Notes: a model not told the origin generated them from the sequence alone. A stretch of 12,122 nucleotides of DNA from an uncultured Micrococcales bacterium (GCA_937952095.1 CALFYG010000008.1:1-12122), one strand, 5' to 3'; counted from the first letter of the stretch, positions 1 to 6,755 are shown. Made by a program: numbers and translations.

Positions 1-1237
1 CGACGGTCAGGTCGATCTCGATGGGGTGCCGCTTCGGGTGGAGGATCAGCGACTGCTCGCGCGTGAGCGTGCACTTCACCGGACGGCCGAGGAGATGGGC
101 GGCCAGCGCGGTCTGCGCATCGTGGCGGGCCTGAATGTCCCGGAGGATCCCGACCCCGGCGATGGCGCCGGACGTGTCGTGGGTGACACCGGCACTGGCC
201 TCCAGCCAACGGTAGCCGCCGTCCTTGAGGCGCATGCGCAGCTCGACCGTGGTGAGGTGTCCGTGGGTCGCTTCGTCGCGAGCTTTCTGCGCGGCAGCTG
301 CGTCATCGGGGTGGACGAACTCGAGTCGGTGCATCCCGATGAGTTCCTCGGGCTCCCAGCCGGTGAGGCGGGTGACGTTCGGCGTGATCCACGCGAGTCG
401 GCCCTCCGCGTCGAACTGGTAGAGCACGTCGTTGCTGTTCTCCACGAGCAGGTTGAAGCGCTCGAGCGACGTCCGAAGCTCCTGCTCGACCAGGACCTGC
501 TCATGAACATCCCGCAGCGAAGTGATCGCGTATTCCAGTTCGCCGTCCGCGGACCAGACCAGCACGATGCTCGCGTCCATCCACAAGAAGGAGCCGTCCG
601 GACGCAGGACCCGTGCCCGGTTCCGCAGGCCGGTGGCCTTGCTCTCGATCGCCTCCGCGTACTTCTGCATCGCGGCCGGCACGTCGTCGGGATGAACGAT
701 GAATTCCGAGTCCCCCACGAGGTCCTCGGGACGGTGGCCGAGAACCTTGGTGATGGACGGTGAGGCCCACAGGATCACGGACTCCGGGTCGTAGATGACC
801 ACGACGTCGGAGGTGTTGTGGGCCAGGATCCGGTAGAGCATGTCGATGTCGCCGCGCTCGGACAGTTCGCGGATCACGGCGACCATGTAGGCCAGTTCCC
901 CGGTGGGCTCGTACTCGGCGCGGACGTTCATCTCCGCCCACGTCTGTGTGCCGTCCGCCTTCATGAGTTCGAACCGGCGGGTCATGTGGCGTTCACGGTT
1001 GGTGGCCAGAGCCCGAAAATCAACCTCGAGCCGAGCGAGGGTCTCGTCGGTGCTCATGCGGAACTGGGTTCCCACGACGTCCGAGGGTCGGTATCCGAAG
1101 ATGTGCTCCAGCGAAGGGGAAGCCCACTCCAGCACGCTGTGCTTGTCGTAGCGCAGAACCACGTCGGGGATGCTGCGCAGGATCGCCTCCTGCAGGCCGA
1201 GCATCCCGGGGGACTGGCGGTTCCCGGTGGTGGGCAT
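1..1237 (-). CDS. Multi-PAS-domain sensory protein (5' part; runs off the left edge)
   Basis: 412 residues are visible from an ATG at 1237; the gene continues beyond base 1. Three consecutive PAS domains can be read at about residues 14-126, 132-245 and 256-368. Repeated PAS features include 'WASPSLEHIFGYRPSDVVG', 'WASPSITKVLGHRPEDLVG' and 'WITPNVTRLTGWEPEELIG', the FVHPDD motif (308-312, related to residues 180-185), and PAC-like ends reading 'RDV'/'RDI' at 242-244 and 366-368. A charged linker (250-260) joins PAS2 to PAS3. There is no signal peptide or membrane segment, so it looks cytosolic. The C-terminal output domain is outside the window. Residues 369-412 show no HisKA or GGDEF signature and may begin another PAS-like fold. 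A TAATCT hexamer at 1246-1251 lies 8 nt upstream of the start, consistent with near-leaderless expression. PAS identity is firm; ligand and output are unknown. Confidence 0.87.
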   Translation of the reverse strand, partial: MPTTGNRQSPGMLGLQEAILRSIPDVVLRYDKHSVLEWASPSLEHIFGYRPSDVVGTQFRMSTDETLARLEVDFRALATNRERHMTRRFELMKADGTQTWAEMNVRAEYEPTGELAYMVAVIRELSERGDIDMLYRILAHNTSDVVVIYDPESVILWASPSITKVLGHRPEDLVGDSEFIVHPDDVPAAMQKYAEAIESKATGLRNRARVLRPDGSFLWMDASIVLVWSADGELEYAITSLRDVHEQVLVEQELRTSLERFNLLVENSNDVLYQFDAEGRLAWITPNVTRLTGWEPEELIGMHRLEFVHPDDAAAAQKARDEATHGHLTTVELRMRLKDGGYRWLEASAGVTHDTSGAIAGVGILRDIQARHDAQTALAAHLLGRPVKCTLTREQSLILHPKRHPIEIDLTV

Positions 1238-1245
1238 CAGGTCCG

Positions 1246-1251
1246 AGATTA
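1246..1251 (-). promoter_or_regulatory. Putative -10 hexamer of the PAS gene
   Basis: TAATCT (TANNNT type) lies on the minus strand, 8 nt before the ATG at 1237. No convincing -35 or Shine-Dalgarno was seen. The spacing fits the near-leaderless pattern found before several other genes here. Inferred from pattern only. Confidence 0.4.
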
Positions 1252-1290
1252 GTACCCGCCGGCCCGCCGGTGTGGCTCTGTCCCCGGTCC

Positions 1291-1305
1291 GTCACGCTCT
1301 GTGAC
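1291..1305. promoter_or_regulatory. Inverted repeat GTCAC-N5-GTGAC in a divergent intergenic region
   Basis: A perfect 5-bp inverted repeat (1291-1295 and 1301-1305, centre GCTCT) sits between the divergently transcribed PAS gene and AI-2E transporter gene. The flanks are partly symmetric (CCGG on both sides). It has the size and place of a dimeric regulator's operator, but 5-bp arms can arise by chance in GC-rich DNA and no second copy was seen. Confidence 0.25.
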
Positions 1306-1359
1306 CCGGGTTGACCTACTCGCGTGCTGCCGGTGGGTGATGCGTGGCACGATGAGCGG

Positions 1360-2463
1360 GTGCGGCCAGAGGACGAGATCCCCCATGGACTCCGGGTCGC
1401 GGCTGCGTTCGGTTGGCGACTGTTGGTGTTGCTGGCGGTGGCATGGGTCGCGCTGCAACTCCTGGTCGCCGTCGAGTTCGTGGCGGTGGCGCTGTTCGTC
1501 GCCTTGATCATCGCCGCGCTGGTGGGCCCGCTGGTCAACGTGCTGCACAACGTGATGCCTCGCGGACCGGCGGTGGCGCTCGGGCTGGTCGCCGTGGTGG
1601 CGGTCATCATCGGGGTCTTCGTGTTCATCGGCACCCAGGTCGCGGGACAGGCCGAGGGGCTCGCGATCCAGTTCCGGCAGGGCATCGACGAGATCCTCCG
1701 CTGGCTGGAGACCGGTCCGTTGCACCTGACGTCCGAAGCTGTCACCGAGTACGTCAACGCGATCCGCACGTGGATCACCGAGCACCAGAGTGACCTGGCC
1801 ACGACCGCCATCGGCGCGTCGGGGACCATCGCCGAGTTCTTCACAGGCTTCGCCCTCGCGATCTTCGCCTCGGTGTTCTTCCTGCTCGGTGGCCGCGAGA
1901 TCTGGTCCTGGCTGGTCGGATTGTTCCCGCAGCGCCAGCGCGGGCGCATCGATGGTGTCGGGCAGGTCGCCTGGGGCACGTTCGCCGGCTATACCCGGGG
2001 GATCGTGGTGGTGGCGTTCGTCAATGCCGTGCTGGTGCTCATCGGACTGCTGGTGCTGCGTGTGCCTCTGGCCTTCCCGCTGGCGCTGTTGGTCTTCCTC
2101 TTCTCCTTCATCCCGCTGATCGGCGCCCCGATCGCCACCGCCATCGCGGCGGTCGTGGCCCTGGCGGCGCGCGGGCCGCTGATCGCTCTGGCCGTGATCG
2201 TGCTGATCGTGCTGATCGGACAGTTCGAGGGACACGTGCTGCAGCCGCTGGTGATGAGTAAGGCGGTCAATCTGCATCCGCTGGCCGTCGGTGTCGCCGT
2301 GGCCTGCGGAACCGTGCTGGCAGGCATCGTCGGCGCGGTCATCGCCGTTCCGGTGGTCGCGGTGCTGTACTCCAGCATCCGGTTCTGGGTGAACACCGGC
2401 TCGCGTTCGGGCTTCAGCCCACCGCCGAGCGACCCGACCGGCACGGGCGCCGCACTGCCGTGA
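1360..2463 (+). CDS. AI-2E family (PF01594-type) transporter / permease
   Basis: A 367-residue polytopic membrane protein of the AI-2E transporter (YdiK/PerM/TqsA) superfamily. Members export small molecules or exchange ions; the substrate here cannot be read from sequence. The family layout is clear: two N-terminal hydrophobic segments (about 20-60), a third (70-92), a soluble amphipathic stretch (95-150), then C-terminal helices from about 160 to 345. The family signatures are 'FIPLIGAPIA' (250-259) and 'QFEGHVLQPLVMSKAVNLHP' (288-307). The tail after 345 is polar and proline-rich. The GTG at 1360 was preferred because CACGAT lies exactly 6 nt upstream, a leaderless arrangement shared with neighbours. 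An upstream in-frame GTG at 1324 would add 12 non-conserved residues. The stop overlaps the next gene's GTG, suggesting translational coupling. Confidence 0.88.
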   Translation: MRPEDEIPHGLRVAAAFGWRLLVLLAVAWVALQLLVAVEFVAVALFVALIIAALVGPLVNVLHNVMPRGPAVALGLVAVVAVIIGVFVFIGTQVAGQAEGLAIQFRQGIDEILRWLETGPLHLTSEAVTEYVNAIRTWITEHQSDLATTAIGASGTIAEFFTGFALAIFASVFFLLGGREIWSWLVGLFPQRQRGRIDGVGQVAWGTFAGYTRGIVVVAFVNAVLVLIGLLVLRVPLAFPLALLVFLFSFIPLIGAPIATAIAAVVALAARGPLIALAVIVLIVLIGQFEGHVLQPLVMSKAVNLHPLAVGVAVACGTVLAGIVGAVIAVPVVAVLYSSIRFWVNTGSRSGFSPPPSDPTGTGAALP

Positions 2464-3350
2464 GGTCGCCGCGTTCCCTGCTGATCATCGCGGCGTGGAT
2501 CCCTGCTGCGCTGTTCCTCGACACGTGGGTGTCGACCGCCGGGCAGTGGGTCCTCGGGGTGCTGACCACGGGTCTGCTCGTGTGGTTGACCGCGTTGCAG
2601 CCGAAACTGGTCCGTTGGCAGGTGGGGATCGTGGTCGTGTTCGCCACCGTGATCGAGCTGGTCTTCAGCGGTTGGCTCGGGGTGTACGAGTATCGGCTCG
2701 GTGCGGTGCCCGCCTACGTGCCGGCAGGCCACGGCCTGGTCTACCTCGCGGCACTGGACTTCGGCGCTTGGGGGTGGGCACAGCGCAACGCCCGCTGGAT
2801 GGTGAGGCTGACCGTCGTGGCGGTGATCGCTGTGGCACTGTATGCGCTGGCCGGCACACGACAGGATGCTCTCGGTGCATTCTGGGCCGTCTGCCTGCTG
2901 GGCTTCCTGCGGTGGGGGAGGGCGCCGCTGCTGTTCGTGGGTGCGTTCTGGGTGGTGTCCTGGCTGGAGGTCCTCGGGACGCGGTGGGGCGTCTGGACGT
3001 GGCAGGAGTACGACACGATCCTCGGCTGGGTGCCGATGGGGAACCCGCCGTCGGTGGCCGCGGGTGGCTACGGCTGGTTCGACCTGGTCGCCGTCGCAGG
3101 GGCGGGCTGGCTTGCGGCCCGGCTTCAGCCGTGGATCAGCAAGGGCAGGACCCGCTCGTGGAGCAGGCCGTTGGTGGTCAAGGCCGAGGTCCCCGAGAGC
3201 ACCGGGGCGCCCGACCAGCCGGTCATCCTGCCCCCGGCCTCCCGCACGACCGGCACCAGCGCGGCCATGTCCCACAGGTTCAGTTCCGGCTCCGGGGCGA
3301 TGTCGACGCAGCCCTCGGCGACCATCACATGTGACCAGAAGTCCCCGTAG
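2460..3350 (+). CDS. Unrecognised polytopic integral membrane protein with antisense-overlapping tail
   Basis: The GTG start overlaps the stop of the AI-2E gene (GTGA), so the two are probably one operon. The frame gives 296 residues. Residues 1-225 look like a real membrane protein with about seven hydrophobic segments (roughly 7-25, 30-46, 54-73, 87-104, 115-132, 155-172, 204-222). Conserved-looking polar positions include E66, the YEYR motif (76-79), H91, WTW (179-181), GNPPS (194-198) and D208. I do not recognise the family. From about residue 223 onward (after 3125) the frame runs antisense through hisN for 226 bp. That tail is polar, low-complexity (Ser/Pro/Thr-rich) and looks like a chance read-through, so the functional protein probably ends near residue 225. 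No frameshift giving a nearby stop was found. Function unknown; not claimed. Confidence 0.7.
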   Translation: MRSPRSLLIIAAWIPAALFLDTWVSTAGQWVLGVLTTGLLVWLTALQPKLVRWQVGIVVVFATVIELVFSGWLGVYEYRLGAVPAYVPAGHGLVYLAALDFGAWGWAQRNARWMVRLTVVAVIAVALYALAGTRQDALGAFWAVCLLGFLRWGRAPLLFVGAFWVVSWLEVLGTRWGVWTWQEYDTILGWVPMGNPPSVAAGGYGWFDLVAVAGAGWLAARLQPWISKGRTRSWSRPLVVKAEVPESTGAPDQPVILPPASRTTGTSAAMSHRFSSGSGAMSTQPSATITCDQKSP

Positions 3351-3886
3351 GCACGTGCCCGCCAGACTGCGTCCACGAGGCCGAGGAACGACTGCCGCTC
3401 CCACCCGGCGTCGTCGGAGTACGACAGCGAGGCGTCCGCGAGATCGGTGACGCCGCTGACCTGGTTGCGGATGGGCGCCGAACCGTTCTCGGTGCGCCAG
3501 GATCCTTCGCCGGGTGCCGCCCACCAACGCCGGCCGAGCGCGGGTGCGGAGACCACACCCACCTGTGCGTCCCCGTCCACAGTCAGCGCGATCAGGGTGG
3601 CCCAGACCGGAACCCGCCGCACGAAGTTCTTCGTGCCGTCGATCGGATCGATCACCCAGGCGCGACCCGTGCCCATCTGGCCGCCGAACTCCTCCCCGAG
3701 CAGTGCGTCGTCCGGGCGAGCGACTGCCAGGCGCTCACGCAGACGCTGCTCGACCGAGCGGTCGGCGTCGGACACCGGGGTCATGTCCGGTTTCGTCGTC
3801 ACCTGCAGGTCGGAGCTGCCGTAGCGCGACATGCTCACCTCGTCGGCGAGATCGGCGAGTTCAAGGGCGAGTTCGAGGTCGGTCAC
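3125..3886 (-). CDS. hisN: Histidinol-phosphatase, inositol monophosphatase type (HisN)
   Basis: A 253-residue member of the Mg2+-dependent, Li+-sensitive inositol-monophosphatase superfamily. The likely reaction is L-histidinol phosphate to L-histidinol in histidine biosynthesis, as for actinobacterial HisN. Metal-site motifs are intact: GEE at 64-66, DPIDGT at 80-85, and the C-terminal WD at 205-206 followed by 'AALVPVVREAGG'. The extension TKPDMTPVSDAD (31-42) matches the family's early motif. Start GTG 3886 was chosen because the conserved N-terminus begins there and TACGCT lies 8 nt upstream; an upstream frame extension to 3922 adds a sequence with no family resemblance. No his genes are adjacent, so HisN rather than inositol or fructose-1,6-bisphosphate phosphatase rests on family resemblance. 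The 3' end overlaps the convergent membrane-protein frame. Confidence 0.88.
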   Translation of the reverse strand: MTDLELALELADLADEVSMSRYGSSDLQVTTKPDMTPVSDADRSVEQRLRERLAVARPDDALLGEEFGGQMGTGRAWVIDPIDGTKNFVRRVPVWATLIALTVDGDAQVGVVSAPALGRRWWAAPGEGSWRTENGSAPIRNQVSGVTDLADASLSYSDDAGWERQSFLGLVDAVWRARAYGDFWSHVMVAEGCVDIAPEPELNLWDMAALVPVVREAGGRMTGWSGAPVLSGTSALTTNGLLHERVLPLLIHG

Positions 3887-3894
3887 AGTCGCCC

Positions 3895-3900
3895 AGCGTA
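3895..3900 (-). promoter_or_regulatory. Putative -10 hexamer of hisN
   Basis: TACGCT on the minus strand, 8 nt before the hisN GTG. It fits TANNNT. No clear -35 and no Shine-Dalgarno, so the hisN mRNA is probably leaderless or nearly so. Confidence 0.5.
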
Positions 3901-3930
3901 GTGGGCCGACCACGAACAGCACGCGCCCTC

Positions 3931-3960
3931 TTGCAGGGGAGGATCTTTGTTCGATACCCT
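3931..3960 (+). promoter_or_regulatory. Sigma-70-type promoter TTGCAG-N18-TACCCT
   Basis: -35 TTGCAG (3931-3936), 18-nt spacer, -10 TACCCT (3955-3960). Transcription would start at about 3967, the first base of the large inverted repeat. It points toward the DUF2231 gene. This is the only well-formed two-box housekeeping promoter noticed in the window. Confidence 0.55.
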
Positions 3961-3967
3961 AACGAAC
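3949..3967. promoter_or_regulatory. Inverted repeat GTTCG-N9-CGAAC spanning the -10 box
   Basis: Perfect 5-bp arms at 3949-3953 and 3963-3967 enclose the TACCCT hexamer. That is a position where a bound repressor would block the promoter. Orientation is opposite to the actinobacterial LexA box (GAAC...GTTC). Candidate operator only. Confidence 0.3.
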
Positions 3968-4028
3968 GGACCGGCGGTGGAGCCTGGTGCCGCGGGGGAG
4001 CACCACGTGGCGGATCACCGCCGGTCCG
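3967..4028 (+). ncRNA. Candidate structured leader or small RNA: nested stem-loop
   Basis: The outer arms are a perfect 13-bp inverted repeat, CGGACCGGCGGTG (3967-3979) and CACCGCCGGTCCG (4016-4028). The 36-nt interior holds a second perfect 6-bp stem, TGGTGC (3985-3990) and GCACCA (4000-4005), closing a 9-nt G-rich loop. An 8-bp palindrome CCACGTGG (4003-4010) overlaps the inner right arm and offers an alternative fold. The predicted start of the TTGCAG/TACCCT promoter coincides with the first base of the outer stem. No T-tract follows, so it is not an ordinary intrinsic terminator. The sequence then reaches the DUF2231 start within 25 nt. It could be a cis-acting 5' leader, a small RNA, or simply a DNA palindrome bound by protein. 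I do not recognise a known riboswitch class. Confidence 0.45.
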
Positions 4029-4040
4029 CTCTTGTCGTGG

Positions 4041-4046
4041 CACGCT
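4041..4046 (+). promoter_or_regulatory. Putative leaderless -10 of the DUF2231-like gene
   Basis: CACGCT lies 6 nt before GTG 4053. The surrounding bases (GTGGCACGCTTGGCGGGTG) closely match those before the AI-2E gene (GTGGCACGATGAGCGGGTG, 1344-1362). That suggests a shared promoter type rather than coincidence. It would be a second, leaderless promoter besides the one at 3931-3960. Confidence 0.4.
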
Positions 4047-4052
4047 TGGCGG

Positions 4053-4493
4053 GTGGACTTCCTGCCTCCTGATATCAACGGCCTGCCCCTGCACCCCCTC
4101 GTCGTGCACGCTGCGGTCGTCCTCATCCCGTTGACCGGGGTGCTGGCGCTGCTGATGGTGCTGGTGCCACGTTTCAGCTACCGCTTCGGCCCGCTCGTGC
4201 TGGTCCTGGGGTGGATCGCCGCCGGTGCGGCGTTCGTCAGCAAGGAGACCGGTGAGGTTCTGCGCCGTCAGGTCGAGGACGTGAGTGCCACGCACGTCGA
4301 GTCCGGTGACCTGCTGCCGATGTTCGCCGGCGTCCAGGCGGTGCTGATCACGCTGCTGTGGCTCGCGGATCGCCGGGGTGGCCGCGGCGTCCTCGGGATC
4401 CTGGTCGCGCTGTTCACGCTGTTGGCCGTCGTCGCGGCCGGCTACTGGACGTATCGCACGGGGGAGTCCGGGGCGCAGAGCGTCTGGGGCTGA
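4053..4493 (+). CDS. DUF2231-like small membrane protein
   Basis: A 146-residue protein beginning MDFLPPDINGLPLHPLVVHA. The 'GLPLHPLVVH' motif near the N-terminus, two His residues at the mouth of the first membrane helix, is typical of DUF2231 proteins. Four hydrophobic segments are visible at about 18-37, 44-62, 92-106 and 114-131. A soluble acidic loop lies between segments 2 and 3 and carries 'HVESGDLLP', another His/Glu cluster. The family is often discussed as heme- or redox-associated membrane proteins, but no enzyme function is established, and none is claimed. GTG 4053 was chosen because conservation begins there and the CACGCT hexamer is 6 nt away; a 22-residue upstream extension would translate the stem-loop arm. 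The gene ends 7 bp before the convergent rsgA stop, leaving no room for a terminator. Confidence 0.78.
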   Translation: MDFLPPDINGLPLHPLVVHAAVVLIPLTGVLALLMVLVPRFSYRFGPLVLVLGWIAAGAAFVSKETGEVLRRQVEDVSATHVESGDLLPMFAGVQAVLITLLWLADRRGGRGVLGILVALFTLLAVVAAGYWTYRTGESGAQSVWG

Positions 4494-4500
4494 TGGTGAC

Positions 4501-5499
4501 TCACACAGGGGGTTGATCCCGCATCGAGGCGAGCAGTCGGCGCAACGAGGCAAGACGTGCCGGGTCGATGCCCTCCTGCGTCACGTAGTCGTCGAGTGCG
4601 CAGTCGGCCTCGTCGTGGGTGCAGCTGCGTGGACACTCGGTTGTCCCGGGCTCGAGGTCGGGGAACGCGTGGATCACCCGCTCGACGTCGACGTGGGCGA
4701 GCCCGAAGGACCGAACCCCCGGGGTGTCGATGAGCAGGCCGCCGTGGAACGGGAACCCGTAGGCGGAGGTCGAGGTGTGACGACCCCGCCCGGTGACCTC
4801 GTTGACCCGGCCCACCGCGCGGTCCGCGTCGGGAACCAGAGCGTTCACCAGCGTGGACTTGCCGACTCCTGAGTGACCGACGAGGACCGTGGTCTGGTCG
4901 GACAAGAGGTCGACCAGGTCGCCGTCGAAGACCAGCGTCCGGTCGGGGAGGCGGCGCGTCGTGATCACGGGGAAACCGAGCCCCGGATAGCTGTCAAGGA
5001 CGGCGTCGGGGGACGCCAGGTCGGACTTGGTGAGGATCAGCAGCGGCGCGATGCCGGCGTCGAACGCCGCGACCAGGCACCGGTCGATGAAGCCGTAGCT
5101 GGGCTCGGGATCGGCCAGCGAGGACACGATCGCCAATTGATCCGCGTTGGCGACGATCACTCGCTCGGTGGGGTCGGTGTCGTCGGCGGTGCGGCGCAGT
5201 TCGGTACGACGCTTCTCCCGGGAGACGATCCGCACCAACGTGTCGGCGTTGTCGGGCAGCGGACCGTCGATCCCCACGCGGTCGCCGACGACCAGGCCTT
5301 TGCGGCCGAGGTGGCGGGCGCGCACGGCCATCACCTCGGTGTCCTCGGCGAGGCAGGTGAACCGCCCGCGGTCCACGGCGATCACGGTGGCCGGGATGGC
5401 CTCGGTGAAGTCCGGGCGGACCTTGCTGCGGGGCCGGGTGCCTCGCGTCGGGCGCACCCGCACGTCGTCCTCGTCCCAGTCGCTGTGCCGACGACTCAC
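4501..5499 (-). CDS. rsgA: Ribosome small-subunit-dependent GTPase RsgA
   Basis: A 332-residue circularly permuted GTPase that acts in late 30S maturation. Order of domains: an actinobacterial charged N-terminal tail (1-30), OB-fold (about 33-95), GTPase in permuted order with G4 TKSD (157-160), G1 GHSGVGKST (208-216), G2 region GRGRHTST (237-244) and G3 DTPG (258-261). A C-terminal zinc motif follows with C289, C293, H295 and C300. All key residues are present. GTG 5499 overlaps the aroA stop (GTGA), so rsgA is the second gene of the aroA-rsgA operon and probably translationally coupled. The frame remains open far upstream through aroA antisense sequence, but that extension is not coding. 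The aroA-rsgA pairing is, from memory, conserved in actinobacteria (Rv3227-Rv3228 in M. tuberculosis). Confidence 0.95.
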   Translation of the reverse strand: MSRRHSDWDEDDVRVRPTRGTRPRSKVRPDFTEAIPATVIAVDRGRFTCLAEDTEVMAVRARHLGRKGLVVGDRVGIDGPLPDNADTLVRIVSREKRRTELRRTADDTDPTERVIVANADQLAIVSSLADPEPSYGFIDRCLVAAFDAGIAPLLILTKSDLASPDAVLDSYPGLGFPVITTRRLPDRTLVFDGDLVDLLSDQTTVLVGHSGVGKSTLVNALVPDADRAVGRVNEVTGRGRHTSTSAYGFPFHGGLLIDTPGVRSFGLAHVDVERVIHAFPDLEPGTTECPRSCTHDEADCALDDYVTQEGIDPARLASLRRLLASMRDQPPV

Positions 5500-6755
5500 G
5501 CGAGCATCGCCTTCCAGCGCTCGACGAAGTCCGGCATGGTCTTTGCGGTGGTCTGTGGGTCGGCGATCTTCAGACCGGGGATGCGCAGCGCCAGCACGGC
5601 GGCCATGGTCGCCATGCGGTGATCCGCGTAGGTCTGCAACGTGACGTCGGTCTGGGCCACCCGGCCCGCGGGGTCGATGTCCAGGCCATCCTCGCGCTCG
5701 TCGACGACGATCCCCACCCGGCGCAGTTCGGTCGCGATGGCAGCCAAGCGATCGGTCTCGTGGCCGCGAAGGTGGCCGATGCCGGTGAGGCTGCTCGGCC
5801 CGTCGGCGAATGCCGCGATCGCCGCGATCGTGGGCGTGAGCTCCCCGACCGCGCGCAGGTTCACAGTGAATCCCGGGTAGGACGACGGCCCGGTGACCGT
5901 CAGGCCGTCGGTGAAACGGACCTCGGCGCCGCGGTCGGTCAGGAATCCGCGCCACTGGTCGCCGGCTTGGGTGGTGACGTGCGGCCAGCCCGGGATCGTC
6001 ACCGTGGAGCCGGTCACGAGCGCAGCAGCGAGGAATGGGCCGGCGTTGGACAGATCGGGCTCGATCGACCAGTCGTGGGCGGCGATGGGTGAGGGGTCCA
6101 CCTTCCACTCATCGCCCTCACCGAACACCGTGACTGCGACCTCGGCGAGCATGGCCACCGTCATCTCGATGTGCGGCAGGGACGGCAATGGCGCACCGAC
6201 GTGGCGCAGTTCCAGGCCACGCTGCATGACTGCCGCCGAAAGCAGCAGGCCACTGACGAACTGGCTGGACGCTGAGGCGTCGAGGGTGACGGCCCCACCG
6301 CGCAGCGCACCTGTTCCCCGCACGGTGAAAGGCAGGCGGTCGCCATCTATGTCGGCGCCGAGGGTGCGCAGTGCTTCCAGCATCGGTGCAAGCGGTCGCG
6401 CGGAGGCTTGAGCATCACCGGTGAAGCGGACATCTCCGGAAGCCAGTGCTGCGACGGGCGGCAGGAACCGCATCACCGTGCCCGCGAGACCGGCATCCAC
6501 CTCCGCCGGACCCCGCAGCGGTCGCCCGTGCACGATCAATGCCGACCCTTGTTCGGCGACCTCGACCCCCATCGCCTGCAGCCCCGCGATCATCAGCGTG
6601 GTGTCGCGCGCTCGCAGCCACCCGGATAGTGTGCTGCGCCCGTCGGCCAGTGCTGCCAGCACCAGGGCCCGGTTGGTCATGGACTTGCTGCCGGGGATCG
6701 ACACCGAGGCGGTGAATGGCCGCGTGCAGTGCGGCGCCGCCCAGGTGTTGTCCAC
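5496..6755 (-). CDS. aroA: 3-phosphoshikimate 1-carboxyvinyltransferase (EPSP synthase)
   Basis: A 419-residue cytosolic shikimate-pathway enzyme that transfers enolpyruvate from PEP to shikimate-3-phosphate. Visible motifs: PGSKSMTNRALVLAAL (21-36, with the substrate-binding Lys24/Ser25), the AGT-x-MRF PEP-site segment (about 90-96) in its actinobacterial form 'GLAGTVMRFLPP', SARPLAPMLEAL, SASSQFVSGLLLS, the catalytic-Asp segment 'EPDLSNAGPFLAAA', GHETDR (the family KETDR-type motif with His for Lys), and the C-terminal DHRMATMAAVLAL. Length is normal for the family. GTG 6755 is supported by TAGGCT placed exactly 6 nt upstream, giving a leaderless mRNA. It is first in an operon with rsgA and divergent from the WS/DGAT gene across 53 bp. 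Confidence 0.96.
   Translation of the reverse strand: MDNTWAAPHCTRPFTASVSIPGSKSMTNRALVLAALADGRSTLSGWLRARDTTLMIAGLQAMGVEVAEQGSALIVHGRPLRGPAEVDAGLAGTVMRFLPPVAALASGDVRFTGDAQASARPLAPMLEALRTLGADIDGDRLPFTVRGTGALRGGAVTLDASASSQFVSGLLLSAAVMQRGLELRHVGAPLPSLPHIEMTVAMLAEVAVTVFGEGDEWKVDPSPIAAHDWSIEPDLSNAGPFLAAALVTGSTVTIPGWPHVTTQAGDQWRGFLTDRGAEVRFTDGLTVTGPSSYPGFTVNLRAVGELTPTIAAIAAFADGPSSLTGIGHLRGHETDRLAAIATELRRVGIVVDEREDGLDIDPAGRVAQTDVTLQTYADHRMATMAAVLALRIPGLKIADPQTTAKTMPDFVERWKAMLA

Noticed and set aside
26..763. Long plus-strand open frame opposite the PAS gene
   Set aside because: It is antisense to a clear triple-PAS protein, lacks any recognisable domain, and is open because the GC-rich complementary frame has few stops.
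1311..1316. TTGACC as a -35 for the AI-2E gene
   Set aside because: No TANNNT hexamer occurs 16-19 nt downstream, and the plausible CACGAT is 31 nt away.
1020..3527. Long minus-strand frames (1020-1979, 1249-2277, 1989-3527)
   Set aside because: They are low-complexity His/Gln/Arg/Asp-rich translations opposite the AI-2E, membrane-protein and hisN genes, with no domain signatures. The only real minus-strand gene there is hisN in another frame.
3926..3942. CCCT-N5-AGGG hairpin as a terminator
   Set aside because: The stem is only 4 bp, it is between divergent genes where no transcript needs ending, and it overlaps the -35 of the promoter at 3931.
4494..4500. Terminator between the DUF2231-like gene and rsgA
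   Set aside because: Only 7 bp separate the convergent stops, and no hairpin with a T-tract was seen in or around them.
5500..6108. 200-residue N-terminal extension of RsgA
   Set aside because: The extension is aroA read in another frame on the same strand. RsgA homology begins after the GTG at 5499, which overlaps the aroA stop.
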